A model generated the notes under the pieces. It did not search any database and had not been told where the DNA came from. It saw nothing but the letters and a program-made list of their open reading frames with translations. This document shows, piece by piece, positions 1 through 9,489 of a stretch of 43,909 nt of DNA. Within the stretch, counting starts at the first letter, position 1, and the number at the start of each line of letters is the position of its first letter. Origin of the DNA: Clostridiaceae bacterium DTU059 (GTDB lineage: Bacteria; Bacillota; Clostridia; DSM-8532); NCBI GenBank assembly GCA_001512555.1, contig LFSK01000172.1, positions 1 to 43,909 on the forward strand. The letters run 5' to 3'. The position numbers and the translations under genes are program-made.

Positions 1-373
1 TGCCAAGGTAGGAAAGGTAGACCGATGGATTTCTCTCGGTAACGCTGATCCCCACCTCGTTTGGAAAAATAATAAACACCCTTGCCTCTTTTATCCTGGG
101 CAGGGCTTCTATGGCCAATTCCGCATCAAGAAGCCTTAAACCGAGGATTGCTTCAGGAGAAAACCTGATTTTTCTAAACCCGTTTTCACCCGGAGCAATA
201 CCCGATGCAAGCCTGATCTCTTCCAGGTTATAGTATTCGGCACCCTCGACACGGATGTTTTTGATATTGAAAATCGGCGTAAAAAGAAGCATAATCCCCA
301 AAAGTACTGGACATATCACCAGCAGCAGTAGTATTTTAAACAGCTTCTTCCTTTGTTTTTTTCCGCGGCTCAT
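1..373 (-). CDS. ftsQ: Cell division protein FtsQ/DivIB, N-terminal part (runs off window)
   Basis: Not in the ORF track because no stop codon lies in the window. Reading the minus strand from ATG 373 gives MSRGKKQRKK, a hydrophobic segment (about residues 11-30) and a POTRA-like region beginning FNIKNIRVEGAEYYNLEEI. This is the layout of FtsQ/DivIB: a basic cytoplasmic tail, one membrane span, then an extracytoplasmic POTRA domain that recruits FtsL and FtsB-like partners to the septum. An in-frame ATG also exists at 382, but AAGGTG lies 9 nt before ATG 373 and abuts the other, so 373 is preferred. It follows murA by 56 bp as the last visible dcw gene. About 124 residues are visible; the beta domain and C-terminus are outside the window. 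Confidence 0.85.
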   Translation of the reverse strand, partial: MSRGKKQRKKLFKILLLLVICPVLLGIMLLFTPIFNIKNIRVEGAEYYNLEEIRLASGIAPGENGFRKIRFSPEAILGLRLLDAELAIEALPRIKEARVFIIFPNEVGISVTERNPSVYLSYLG

Positions 374-429
374 AGGTACCATCACCTTAAAGCATATTAT
401 ACCAAAGAGGGGAGGGAAATAACAGCACC

Positions 430-1695
430 TTAGGTTTCAACTCTTTTAATGTCGGCCCCTATGCTGGAAAGAACCTTTTCCATCCTCTCATAGCCCCTGT
501 CGATGTAGCCGACACCCGATATACTGGACGTGCCTTCCGCAGACAGTGCCCCGATGACCAATGCGGCACCGCCCCTCAGATCCCGAGCCTCAAGCTGGGC
601 GGCCTTGAGCCTGTCGGTACCGCGTATGATGGCCGCTCTGCCCTGGATACTGATATCCGCACCAAGCTTCATAAGCTGCTCGGTATAGCGGAACCTGTTC
701 TCAAAAACGGTTTCTACAACCACACTGGTTCCCTTGCACTTGGACAGGAGAGCCACCAACTGGGGTTGCATGTCTGTGGGAAATCCCGGATAAGGAGAGG
801 TTCTGACCAGATCCAGAGCCGACAGCTTGCCGCTGGATTCCAATGCGATCACATTTCCCGAATAGTTCCTGATCCTGCATCCGCACCGCTTAAGGCAGTA
901 CAGCACCGAACCCACATGATCGTATTCGACGCCTGTGATCACAAGGCTTCCCCCCGTGGCAGCCGTGGCGGCAAGATAGGTCCCTGCCACAATGCGGTCG
1001 GGTATGATTCTGTGTACTGGCTCAGTCTTTATCTCATGGATTCCCTGGATGCGGATGACGCCTGTTCCGGCTCCAGAGACCTTGACACCCATCTTCCTTA
1101 AAAAAGCCTGCAAGTCATCGATTTCAGGCTCTTTGGCGGCATTTTGGATAATGGTCTCCCCTTCAGCCAGACTGGCTGCTAGCATGATGTTCTCGGTTGC
1201 CCCAACACTGGGGTAATCCAATAGTATCTCGCAGCCTGTAAGCTTTTCGGCTCTGCAGCGAAGCATACCGTCGCTTATACCGTCAATCTGGGCTCCCATC
1301 TGCATAAGTGCCTTCAAATGCATGTCGATCGGCCTTAGGCCAATTTCACATCCGCCGGGATAACTCACCAACACTTCGCCACATCTGGCTAGCAGTGAGC
1401 CCAGGATTATGATGGATGACCTCATTTTTTTAGCCAGCTCTTCGGGGATGCTGCTGGCTGCCAGCTTAGAGGCATCTACCTCTATCCTGCTTCCTTTCCT
1501 TCGGATACTGCAGCCCAAGGCTCCGAGTATCTCCAACATTGTGGTCACATCGTCCAATTCCGGGCAATTCTCAAGGATGCTGGTACCTTTGTTCAAAAGT
1601 GTAGCAGCCAATACCGGCAATACAGAGTTTTTAGCCCCCGGTACCTCTATGATACCGCAAAGCCGTGACCCTCCGGTTATTATGAGATTGCTCAC
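430..1695 (-). CDS. murA: UDP-N-acetylglucosamine 1-carboxyvinyltransferase
   Basis: MurA transfers enolpyruvate from PEP to UDP-GlcNAc, the first committed step of peptidoglycan precursor synthesis in the cytoplasm. The sequence has PGAKNS near the N-terminus (Lys22 and Asn23) and PGGCEIGLRP, with the catalytic Cys at about 116, the residue alkylated by fosfomycin. FPTDMQPQ near the C-terminus holds the conserved Asp. With GTG 1695 as start the protein is 421 aa, the usual length. The track start is an upstream TTG (1725); GTG 1695 has GGGGG about 7 nt upstream and gives the normal N-terminus SNLIITGG. Firmicutes often have two MurA paralogues; which one this is cannot be told here. It lies between ftsW and ftsQ, where many dcw clusters have murG. 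Confidence 0.95.
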   Translation of the reverse strand: MSNLIITGGSRLCGIIEVPGAKNSVLPVLAATLLNKGTSILENCPELDDVTTMLEILGALGCSIRRKGSRIEVDASKLAASSIPEELAKKMRSSIIILGSLLARCGEVLVSYPGGCEIGLRPIDMHLKALMQMGAQIDGISDGMLRCRAEKLTGCEILLDYPSVGATENIMLAASLAEGETIIQNAAKEPEIDDLQAFLRKMGVKVSGAGTGVIRIQGIHEIKTEPVHRIIPDRIVAGTYLAATAATGGSLVITGVEYDHVGSVLYCLKRCGCRIRNYSGNVIALESSGKLSALDLVRTSPYPGFPTDMQPQLVALLSKCKGTSVVVETVFENRFRYTEQLMKLGADISIQGRAAIIRGTDRLKAAQLEARDLRGGAALVIGALSAEGTSSISGVGYIDRGYERMEKVLSSIGADIKRVET

Positions 1696-1836
1696 GCAAA
1701 ACACCCCCGGAAGCGAAGTATTCAATACATTTCATAATATGCTCCCGGAGAAATCCTGTTACTGGAAGCGTGTCCGGCTTTATCTAGAGTTGGGTGGACA
1801 AGGGGACATTCATTCCACCGGGCTGTGGTGATATGA

Positions 1837-2991
1837 TCAGCCCTCACCCTGGCGGGCCCGTTTCAGAAGTTCGGATCCCCTCACAGGGTTAAAATTGTTC
1901 ACACTGTTTCTGGAGATATTGAGGAGTATACCCATACTCGCGAGAACGAACAGCATGGAAGTTCCCCCATAGCTGATAAATGGCAGAGGCATGCCTGTAA
2001 CGGGCAGAGTGGCGGTCACAACGGCTATATTGATGATGGTTTCAATGGCTACCAGCGAAGTGATACCGATGGCCATAAGGCTTCCCATCATATCTGGGGC
2101 ATTCATTGAAATACGAACACCCCGCCATATGAGCAGGAGAAAGAGAACGATCACAGTGAAAGCCCCCACAAAGCCCAGTTCCTCTGCAACTATTGAAAAG
2201 ATAAAGTCGTTTTGGGGCTCCGGAATGTACAGATATTTCTGAAGGCTCTTGCCCAGTCCGCGGCCGAATATGGAACCCGAAGCGATGGCATACAGGGAGT
2301 TCACCGCCTGATAGCCGCTGCCCTGGGGGTCAGCAAAGGGATCAAGAAAGGCTAAAAAGCGCTGCAAACGATACTCTGAGCTGATAACCAGGTATGCTGC
2401 TGCCGCCATAGTGGGTACCCCTATGGCAAGAAAATGAAAAATTCTCGCTCCGGCACAGAACAGGATAACTACGGCAACCAGCGTGATGAGAACAGCGCAG
2501 CTATAATGAGGCTCCAAAAGCAGCAGAAGATCTACAAACCCCACAATCAGCAGATATGGCACTAAGCCTCTGAAGAAAAAGCGTAATTTGCCGCTGTTTT
2601 TTGCGAGGCTGAAGCTTAAAAACATTATAAGTGACAGCTTCATGAGCTCCGATGGCTGGAATGTGGTAAAGCCTAAGTTGAACCAGCGCCTCGCATCGTT
2701 GTATTTTGCACCTATACCAGGTATTGCCACCAGGATAAGAAGAACAATGCTGATCAGCATCAGAACGGGCGAGATAATTGCCAGGCGGCGGTAATCTATG
2801 TTTGATATGACGAACATACAGACAAGACCCACACAACTCCAAAGCAGCTGTCGGATGAGAAAGTGGAATTTGTTATTCCAGTTGTAGGCTGCATAATAAG
2901 AACTGGCACTGAAGACCATGATCACGCCGATGGCCAGGAGCACCATTACGGTGAAGAGGAGCCAGAAGTCGTATTCCCTTTTTCTCTTCAT
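1837..2991 (-). CDS. ftsW: SEDS peptidoglycan glycosyltransferase FtsW/SpoVE
   Basis: A polytopic membrane protein of 384 aa with about ten predicted spans. SEDS-family glycosyltransferases polymerise lipid II together with a class B PBP. Family signatures are present: FQPSELMK after the third or fourth span, NDFIFSIVAEELGFVGA with the extracytoplasmic Asp required for polymerisation in the family, and LPFISYGGTSML near the C-terminus. It follows mraY by 95 bp and precedes murA. In Bacilli and Clostridia the dcw-borne copy may be the vegetative FtsW or the sporulation protein SpoVE, and sequence reading alone does not separate them. The natural partner is the SpoVD-like PBP four genes upstream. 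A second SEDS protein (rodA) lies at 12257-13393. Confidence 0.92.
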   Translation of the reverse strand: MKRKREYDFWLLFTVMVLLAIGVIMVFSASSYYAAYNWNNKFHFLIRQLLWSCVGLVCMFVISNIDYRRLAIISPVLMLISIVLLILVAIPGIGAKYNDARRWFNLGFTTFQPSELMKLSLIMFLSFSLAKNSGKLRFFFRGLVPYLLIVGFVDLLLLLEPHYSCAVLITLVAVVILFCAGARIFHFLAIGVPTMAAAAYLVISSEYRLQRFLAFLDPFADPQGSGYQAVNSLYAIASGSIFGRGLGKSLQKYLYIPEPQNDFIFSIVAEELGFVGAFTVIVLFLLLIWRGVRISMNAPDMMGSLMAIGITSLVAIETIINIAVVTATLPVTGMPLPFISYGGTSMLFVLASMGILLNISRNSVNNFNPVRGSELLKRARQGEG

Positions 2992-3086
2992 GCAATCATC
3001 CTTCTAGCCGGTGAATATAAGCTGTGTTGTTGGCATAAAAGCCTGTCTACCGGCATTTTTCTGATAATATGACCGCTTCTTCGGCC

Positions 3087-4070
3087 TTAAAGGAGCAGCA
3101 GGGCTATGGCGCAGGCAACAATGGTAATCAGAGTAAAGATGATTACCACTTTGGTTTCCTTCCATCCCTTGTACTCATAATGATGGTGCAGAGGAGCCAT
3201 CAAAAAGACTCTCTTTTGGGTCCTCTTGAACCAGGCAACCTGTATTACTACAGATAATGCCTCTGCCACATAGATTATTCCTGCAATCGCAAGATAGATG
3301 GCCGCGCCCGTCATCAGCGACATGGCCGACAGGGCGCCTCCTAAGGCCAAGGCCCCCACATCCCCCATGAATATCTTCGCAGGATGCAGATTGAAAACCA
3401 GAAATCCCAGCACACCCCCTGCAAGAATGGCACAGAAGGTGCTGATATAATTCCATTCATTGTTGAAGGTGGACATAACGGTGAGGAATAAAAGAACAAT
3501 TGTGGTGACCGTACCTGCCAGTCCGTCCAGTCCATCGGTAAGATTCACGGCATTGGAGAATGCCACCAGTACGAATATGGAGAAGGGAACTGCAATCACC
3601 ACGGGAAGTGTCAGCGGCGCTTTCAGTCCCAAAAACGGAATGACCAGGGTGCTAGCTTCGGGTATATAGCTTACAGCATACCATGTAAAGGCGCCCGACA
3701 CGATCAAAAGTCCAAGCATTTTCTGCCTTGGGGTCAGCCCGGTGTTATGTTTTTTGACAACCTTCAGGTAATCGTCCAGAAAACCGATTAATCCAAAACC
3801 CAGGGTCACCAGTATCAGGACCAGGATGCGATGATCCTTCAGTGCATACCACCCGCCCACCAGAACCAGAGGTATCAAAAACAGCAGTCCACCAAAGGTC
3901 GGAGTTCCGCTTTTCACCTTATGGGATGCGGGACCTTCCTCCCTTTGCGGCTGACCACATTTGATCCGTTTCAACAGGGGAATCAAAAACCTGGCAAGGG
4001 CTATGGCCATGGCAAGTGAAATGATATAGGCCACCACCTGATGCGGTATGATGTTGAAGATTTTATCCAT
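3087..4070 (-). CDS. mraY: Phospho-N-acetylmuramoyl-pentapeptide transferase
   Basis: MraY moves phospho-MurNAc-pentapeptide from UDP to undecaprenyl phosphate to form lipid I at the cytoplasmic membrane. The 327-aa protein has about ten hydrophobic segments and the family motifs in order: DDYLKVVKKHNTGL (DDxxK type), NAVNLTDGLDGLA, KIFMGDVGALALG with the catalytic Asp, and the PLHHHYE loop near the C-terminus. It lies 25 bp downstream of murF and 95 bp upstream of ftsW. murD usually sits close to mraY but is absent here. Confidence 0.96.
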   Translation of the reverse strand: MDKIFNIIPHQVVAYIISLAMAIALARFLIPLLKRIKCGQPQREEGPASHKVKSGTPTFGGLLFLIPLVLVGGWYALKDHRILVLILVTLGFGLIGFLDDYLKVVKKHNTGLTPRQKMLGLLIVSGAFTWYAVSYIPEASTLVIPFLGLKAPLTLPVVIAVPFSIFVLVAFSNAVNLTDGLDGLAGTVTTIVLLFLTVMSTFNNEWNYISTFCAILAGGVLGFLVFNLHPAKIFMGDVGALALGGALSAMSLMTGAAIYLAIAGIIYVAEALSVVIQVAWFKRTQKRVFLMAPLHHHYEYKGWKETKVVIIFTLITIVACAIALLLL

Positions 4071-4095
4071 TCCTTATACCTCACTTATCCTGCGT

Positions 4096-5493
4096 TCAAG
4101 TATCCTGCGACCCTGAAACCCTGCCCTCAAATAGCTTTGTGGCAAGAATATCCAGATTCATTCTCCTTGATCCCTTGAAAAGAATCACGTCGCCTCTGGC
4201 AATCCTTTGCCTCAGATAGCTTTGTGCATCTTCAGCATTTTGGAACAGCTTGGTATTTTCAAGTGGCATGCCGTGATCGAGAGCACCCTCCACATACCAG
4301 CGAGCCAGATCGCCGATGCCCACCAGATAATCAATCCCGGATTCGGATACCTGCATTCCTATCTCTCTGTGGGCGTCTTCAGCCCAGTCCCCCAGTTCCA
4401 GCATATCCCCTAAAACAGCCCATTTGCGTTTATTGGCACCGATCTCGGAGAGAACCTTAAGAGCTGAGCTGACCGATGCGGGAGCCGCATTATAGGCGTC
4501 ATTTATCACTTTAACACCATCTGTTTCCATGATGTTCATGCGCATACGGTCGCCTGAATAGCTCAGAAGACCTTTTTCTATGGTCTCATCGTCAAAATTC
4601 AATGTCAAGGCGGTGCTGATAGCTGCAAGAGCATTCTGCACATTGTGTATCCCCGGAGCTGGTACAAAGAACCGGTGTTCGCGGTTCTTGTGACGAACGG
4701 AGAAGCTGATCCCCTCTTCCCCCCTGGACAGAAGATCGCTTGCCCTCACATCGCAGAATTCTTCCATGCCATAGAAAAGGGTGTTCTGCTTAAGAAGGCC
4801 GCGAAGCCCGGAAAGCAGTTCATCATCACCGTTGAGTATCACAACCCCGTCGTCCTTCATCCCGCGGATGATCTCCAGCTTAGCCTTGAGGATGTTCTGC
4901 CTGGAACCCAGCCTTTCGATGTGGGATATGCCGATATTGGTTATAACCGCAATATCAGGCCGGACAATCCGGGCAAGGTAATCAATCTCCCCGAAGCCCC
5001 GCATTCCCATTTCGAAAACTGCGACCTGGTGGGAATCATCCAGTTCCAGCACAGACAGGGGAAGCCCAATCTCGTTATTGAAATTCCCCCTTGTTTTATG
5101 TACTTTTAATCCCGCCGACAGTGTGGCTGCAATTATCTCCTTGGTACTCGTCTTTCCTACGCTTCCGGTAACGGCTACCACGGGTATGTGGAATCGGCGG
5201 CGATGGTACTCTGCCAGCTCTCCGAGAGCTATCACTGAATCCTTCACCAGTACAGCAGGAGCACCTTCAGGTATTGAAGCACCCATTTCAGCCATCACAA
5301 GGACAGCTCCCTTGTCCAGTGCCTCCCGGATATAGCTGTGTCCATCGAAGCGCTCGCCCCTGATGGCAACAAAAAGGCAGCCAGGCTCAATACTCCTGGA
5401 GTCGGTGGACACGCTCCTGATTATTATATTCCCATCAGCAGCCAACTGTCCATCAACTGCACGGGAAACATCGATGGCTTTCATTTCCTTCAT
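4096..5493 (-). CDS. murF: UDP-N-acetylmuramoyl-tripeptide--D-alanyl-D-alanine ligase
   Basis: MurF adds D-Ala-D-Ala to UDP-MurNAc-tripeptide in an ATP-dependent cytoplasmic reaction. The 465-aa protein has the three Mur-ligase domains: an N-terminal UDP-binding domain, the ATPase core with P-loop TGSVGKTSTKE at about residues 109-119 followed by KTRGNFNNEIGLP, and a C-terminal domain ending in DVILFKGSRRMNLD. The start codon follows the murE stop by 3 nt. AAGGAG lies about 12 nt before this ATG, inside the murE 3' end, and a second in-frame ATG three codons later has no properly spaced site. The close spacing implies translational coupling with murE. Confidence 0.96.
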   Translation of the reverse strand: MKEMKAIDVSRAVDGQLAADGNIIIRSVSTDSRSIEPGCLFVAIRGERFDGHSYIREALDKGAVLVMAEMGASIPEGAPAVLVKDSVIALGELAEYHRRRFHIPVVAVTGSVGKTSTKEIIAATLSAGLKVHKTRGNFNNEIGLPLSVLELDDSHQVAVFEMGMRGFGEIDYLARIVRPDIAVITNIGISHIERLGSRQNILKAKLEIIRGMKDDGVVILNGDDELLSGLRGLLKQNTLFYGMEEFCDVRASDLLSRGEEGISFSVRHKNREHRFFVPAPGIHNVQNALAAISTALTLNFDDETIEKGLLSYSGDRMRMNIMETDGVKVINDAYNAAPASVSSALKVLSEIGANKRKWAVLGDMLELGDWAEDAHREIGMQVSESGIDYLVGIGDLARWYVEGALDHGMPLENTKLFQNAEDAQSYLRQRIARGDVILFKGSRRMNLDILATKLFEGRVSGSQDT

Positions 5494-5496
5494 GAA

Positions 5497-6954
5497 TCAC
5501 TCAAGCTCCTTCAGTATATTCTCCACGATCTCCCGTTCATCATAATGGATGGTCTTGTCTCTGAATATCTGATAGGTTTCATGGCCTTTGCCTGAGAGAA
5601 CGATGATATCACCGTTTTTGGCATTCTTCATGGCATACCGGATGGCCTCGGTTCTGTCCTCGATCACCACATATTTCCCATGGGTCTTCAGTATGCCGGC
5701 CTCAATGTCCCTGATTATCTGCCCCGGCTCCTCGGTTCTTGGGTTGTCGGAGGTAATGATGGTGAAATCGGCAATCCTGCCTGAAACCTCGCCCATGAGG
5801 GGTCTCTTGGTACGGTCCCTGTCACCGCCGCAGCCAAAAACGCTGATGAGGCGTCCTCTGGCAAATTCCTTAACGGTGGAAAGTATGTTTTCCAGGCTGT
5901 CGGGGGTATGGGCATAGTCGATCATCACAGTGTAGTCTTTGTCCGGGGTGGGAACAACCTCGGCTCTTCCCGGTACCTGTACCTTGAGAAGACCTTCATG
6001 AATGGTTTCGAAGGGTATTCCCATCAGCCCGCAGACCGCGATAGCACCCAGGGCATTGTACACGCTGAAAAAGCCGGGAACCGATACCTTGACGCGCTCC
6101 CTGAACCAGGGTGTCACGGCAAGAAACTCTACCGAATCGGAATGGGTGGTAATATTCTCAGCTCTCACGTCGGCAGGTTTTTCTATGCCGAAGGTGCATA
6201 TCTCACATTTCGCATCATCCAGAATACGGTCGGAATATGCTGCGTCCACATTAATTATGCCCTTCTTACACATGGAGAAGAGGCGAAGCTTGGATGTAAA
6301 ATAGTCCTCCATATCGGGATGCTCAAACCCTCCGATATGATCCTTCGAAAAGTTGGTAAAAATGCCATAGTCAAACTCGCAGCCCGTCACCCGGTGAAGT
6401 TTGAGCCCCTGGGAGGATACCTCCAGCACCGCCGTGTCGGCCCCCTTCTCCTTCATTTTCTCAAACATCTCCTGAAGATCATAGGATTCAGGGGTGGTCC
6501 TCCTGGCAGGAATCTTCTCCCTGCCTATGCAGTTGGCTACTGTGCCAATTAGGCCCACAGTTCTGCCAGCCTTTTCCAGGATGGAGCGTATCATATAGGT
6601 GGTGGTGGTCTTTCCCTTGGTTCCTGTTACACCCACAAGTATCATATCCCGGGATGGGTTACCAAACCAGCAGGCTGAGATCAGCGCCAGGGATTTCCGG
6701 GAATCCTTCACCCGGACTATGGTAACATCCTCACCTATGATATTGATATTTTTCTCTACCACAAGGGCACAGGCTCCGTTGTCCACCGCCTGCTGGGCAT
6801 ATTTGTGCCCATCGGTGGTAAATCCGTCTATGCATATGAAGAGATATCCCGGCAGGGCCTTTCGCGAATCATAGGTCACGCCCCTGATTTCCTTATCAAG
6901 ATCACCCTGAATCTCAACAACTTCCAGGGATTCCATCAGTTCCTTCAGTTTCAT
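5497..6954 (-). CDS. murE: UDP-N-acetylmuramoyl-L-alanyl-D-glutamate--2,6-diaminopimelate ligase
   Basis: MurE adds the third stem-peptide residue. The 485-aa protein has the P-loop VTGTKGKTTTTYMI at about 109-122, the core block NFSKDHIGGFEHPDMEDY, and the C-terminal domain with SDNPRTEEP. DNPR at about 403-406 is the motif of meso-DAP-adding enzymes, whereas lysine-adding MurE has a different tetrapeptide there, so meso-DAP is the predicted substrate. An ATG start with a weak upstream site is taken from the track. It lies between the class B PBP (48 bp upstream) and murF (3 bp downstream). Confidence 0.96.
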   Translation of the reverse strand: MKLKELMESLEVVEIQGDLDKEIRGVTYDSRKALPGYLFICIDGFTTDGHKYAQQAVDNGACALVVEKNINIIGEDVTIVRVKDSRKSLALISACWFGNPSRDMILVGVTGTKGKTTTTYMIRSILEKAGRTVGLIGTVANCIGREKIPARRTTPESYDLQEMFEKMKEKGADTAVLEVSSQGLKLHRVTGCEFDYGIFTNFSKDHIGGFEHPDMEDYFTSKLRLFSMCKKGIINVDAAYSDRILDDAKCEICTFGIEKPADVRAENITTHSDSVEFLAVTPWFRERVKVSVPGFFSVYNALGAIAVCGLMGIPFETIHEGLLKVQVPGRAEVVPTPDKDYTVMIDYAHTPDSLENILSTVKEFARGRLISVFGCGGDRDRTKRPLMGEVSGRIADFTIITSDNPRTEEPGQIIRDIEAGILKTHGKYVVIEDRTEAIRYAMKNAKNGDIIVLSGKGHETYQIFRDKTIHYDEREIVENILKELE

Positions 6955-7002
6955 GCTATCCTTCCTTCCTTGCAGGCCATGCCCGCTTAGATTTGTAGAT
7001 TC

Positions 7003-9327
7003 CTAGTCTGCGATTAAGAGCATGAACTCCACATCCACCACTTCGCCTTTTGGAAGGGGAGTACCCGGTTCATACTTCTGTTTCAGAACCATGCCCTCAC
7101 CCCTGATGCGTATGTTGAGTCCCAGGTTCTTCATTGCAGCAGCAGCCTCATCCACTGTCTTATTGGTAAGGTCGGGCATGGGTACCATATTATTCTCTGG
7201 GCTTCCTTCGGTATATATTATCACAGTTGAATTCTGCGGGATGCTGAAGTCTGCCTTGGGTGTCTGATCCTTCACCACTGCATCCTCTGCCTGGGATCCC
7301 TCCACCACATATTTCAGGCCATAGGCCTTGAGTTTTTCGATGGCTTCACTCACCGTCAATCCCACCAGCGAAGGCACATAGACCTCTTCGGTCATTTGCT
7401 TCATGTCCTTCTCGCTGTACTGCCTTTCTATCTGAAGATACTCAAGGATGTCCTCACAGAGCTTTCCCGCAACAGGAGCCGCCAGTATACCGCCGGATCT
7501 GAGATGCATGGCAACCTGGGGATGGTCCAATACCACCAGTACCACGATCTCAGGCTTGTCGGCAGGGGCAAAGGCAGCAAAGGATACCACATAACGGCCC
7601 TCGGATTCGGTCTCGAGGGTTTCGGATGTACCGGTCTTGCCGGCAATCCTGTAACCACTTATATAAGCATTTTTTCCCGTTCCTTCCGAAACTACACCTT
7701 CAAGTATGGTTCTGATGGTTTTTGAGGTTTCTTCGGATATGACCTTCCTTACAACCTGGGGTTCGAACTTCTGTATGATGTTTCCGTTGCTGTCGCTGAT
7801 CTGCTTCACCAGCATGGGCTTCATGAGGTTTCCGCCGTTTGCAATGGCACAGTAAGCTGATGCAAGTTGGATGGGGCTAATCTGGAAGCGCTGGCCGAAA
7901 CCTGTCACCGCCAGGTCTATTTCCTTGGGATCCTTATGCCATAGATTCTGGTATTCCTCATCGGTGGGTTCACCGGATATCTCCAGTCCGGTTCGTTTTT
8001 GAAACCCGAACATCCGTACATAGGTATAAAACTTTTCAATGCCTACCGCGAGAGCCTCCTGAACAAACACTGGGTTACAGGAGTTATAAACCGCATGGGT
8101 AAAGTCCTCCTGACCATGCCCTCCCGCGCGCCAGCAATTGATGGTATGCCCTGCCAGGGAGTAAGGCTTGCATACCACGGTGGTATCTGGTGTCACGACG
8201 CCCTCTTCCAGCGCAGCAGCGGTGGTGATGGCCTTGAAGGTGGATCCGGGCTCATAGGTATCATTTACCGCTCTGTTCCGGAACACGGTCTGCCAGAGCA
8301 GTTCGGTATCCTCCACACTGGCAAAGCCCAGCCATTCCGGGTTGTCAACAAAGTCGGGCTTAGCATCGGGACGGTTGGGATCAAAATCGGGATAGGAGGC
8401 CATGGCCAGAACCTCACCGGTGTTAGGATTCATCACAATGGCAGCAGCCCCCCTCTTCAAATTATAATCCAGGGCGGCCTGCTCTATAGCCTTCTGGGTA
8501 AAAAACTGAATGGTCTCGTCAATGGTGAGGAACACATCATATCCGTCAACAGCTTCCACATAACGCTCCTTACTGAAGCTGATGGGCCTTCCCAGCACGT
8601 CCACCTCATTCATGATCTTGCCCGGCATACCCCTCAGGGTGGCATCAAGCTTCAGTTCAATGCCCGCAAGACCCTGATCGTCTACCCCTGTAAAGCCCAG
8701 GATATGGGCTGCCAGGCTGCCATTGGGGTAGTAGCGTTTGGAGTCCTCATCTATGTAAATGTTCTTGATGCCCTTCTCCTGTACAACATAGCTTCTCACC
8801 CTGGCACCAAGTTCCCTGTCAATTTTCCTCTTTATATACTCGAACCTGGAATTTTTGTTAAACACCTTAATAACGTCCATGGAGTCCATATCCAGGATCT
8901 CCGCCAGTCCCTCGGCCAATTCCTGGAGCATTCCGGGATCATTATTCAGCTCGCTTCTTAGGGCATTGGGATTGACCGACACGGTATCCACCGAGGCGCT
9001 GATGGCAAGACCCTTCCCGTTTCTGTCATAGATGGTACCGCGCTTTGGATTGATCTGCCTCTTCTGGGTCTGGGTATAATAAGCCTTCTTCTGATATTCC
9101 TCGCCCTTTACAAACTGAATGAAACCAACCCTGTAGAGCATGAAAAAAAGCGACAGGGTAAAGACCAACAGCATGAAGAATTCCCTTCTTTTCAGCATTC
9201 CCGTGTTTGGCTGGTTTGGGATCTCTTCCGCCTTCTTTTTCTTCCTGACGCTCTTCAAATCAACCGGAGCTTTAGAAGCAGTCTTGTGATGCGTGTTTTT
9301 CATGTTTTTGCGATTACTGCTTTTCAT
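7003..9327 (-). CDS. spoVD: Class B penicillin-binding protein with two PASTA domains (SpoVD/FtsI type)
   Basis: A transpeptidase of 774 aa that cross-links peptidoglycan outside the membrane. Reading from the N-terminus: a basic cytoplasmic tail, one membrane span at about 49-68, a PBP dimerisation domain (RGTIYDRNG near residue 96), then a transpeptidase domain with STFK (Ser362), SCN (Ser416) and KTGT (564-567). Two PASTA domains follow at about 650-707 and 715-771. The track start is a TTG at 9354; ATG 9327 has AGGAG 7 nt upstream and is preferred. Clostridial dcw clusters carry this SpoVD-type protein, which works with SpoVE in cortex synthesis or serves as the division PBP; I cannot decide which. 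It follows ftsL after a 162-bp gap in which I see only weak promoter-like AT-rich sequence. Confidence 0.92.
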   Translation of the reverse strand: MKSSNRKNMKNTHHKTASKAPVDLKSVRKKKKAEEIPNQPNTGMLKRREFFMLLVFTLSLFFMLYRVGFIQFVKGEEYQKKAYYTQTQKRQINPKRGTIYDRNGKGLAISASVDTVSVNPNALRSELNNDPGMLQELAEGLAEILDMDSMDVIKVFNKNSRFEYIKRKIDRELGARVRSYVVQEKGIKNIYIDEDSKRYYPNGSLAAHILGFTGVDDQGLAGIELKLDATLRGMPGKIMNEVDVLGRPISFSKERYVEAVDGYDVFLTIDETIQFFTQKAIEQAALDYNLKRGAAAIVMNPNTGEVLAMASYPDFDPNRPDAKPDFVDNPEWLGFASVEDTELLWQTVFRNRAVNDTYEPGSTFKAITTAAALEEGVVTPDTTVVCKPYSLAGHTINCWRAGGHGQEDFTHAVYNSCNPVFVQEALAVGIEKFYTYVRMFGFQKRTGLEISGEPTDEEYQNLWHKDPKEIDLAVTGFGQRFQISPIQLASAYCAIANGGNLMKPMLVKQISDSNGNIIQKFEPQVVRKVISEETSKTIRTILEGVVSEGTGKNAYISGYRIAGKTGTSETLETESEGRYVVSFAAFAPADKPEIVVLVVLDHPQVAMHLRSGGILAAPVAGKLCEDILEYLQIERQYSEKDMKQMTEEVYVPSLVGLTVSEAIEKLKAYGLKYVVEGSQAEDAVVKDQTPKADFSIPQNSTVIIYTEGSPENNMVPMPDLTNKTVDEAAAAMKNLGLNIRIRGEGMVLKQKYEPGTPLPKGEVVDVEFMLLIAD

Positions 9328-9489
9328 CTTGCTTCTCCTGCAAAAAAAGGACAACGGACTGATCCGCTGTATACCTCCCTATCAATCCATAGTCCCGTGC
9401 TGATTCTGTATAAAATATATACCTAACTTGATGAATATATTTATCTTTTCCATACGAAAGTTCAGCAACCAGGCGAGATGGCCCATCCA

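Noticed and set aside
7999-8961. 320-aa plus-strand ORF inside the PBP gene
   Set aside because: Antisense shadow of the penicillin-binding transpeptidase domain with no recognisable protein features.
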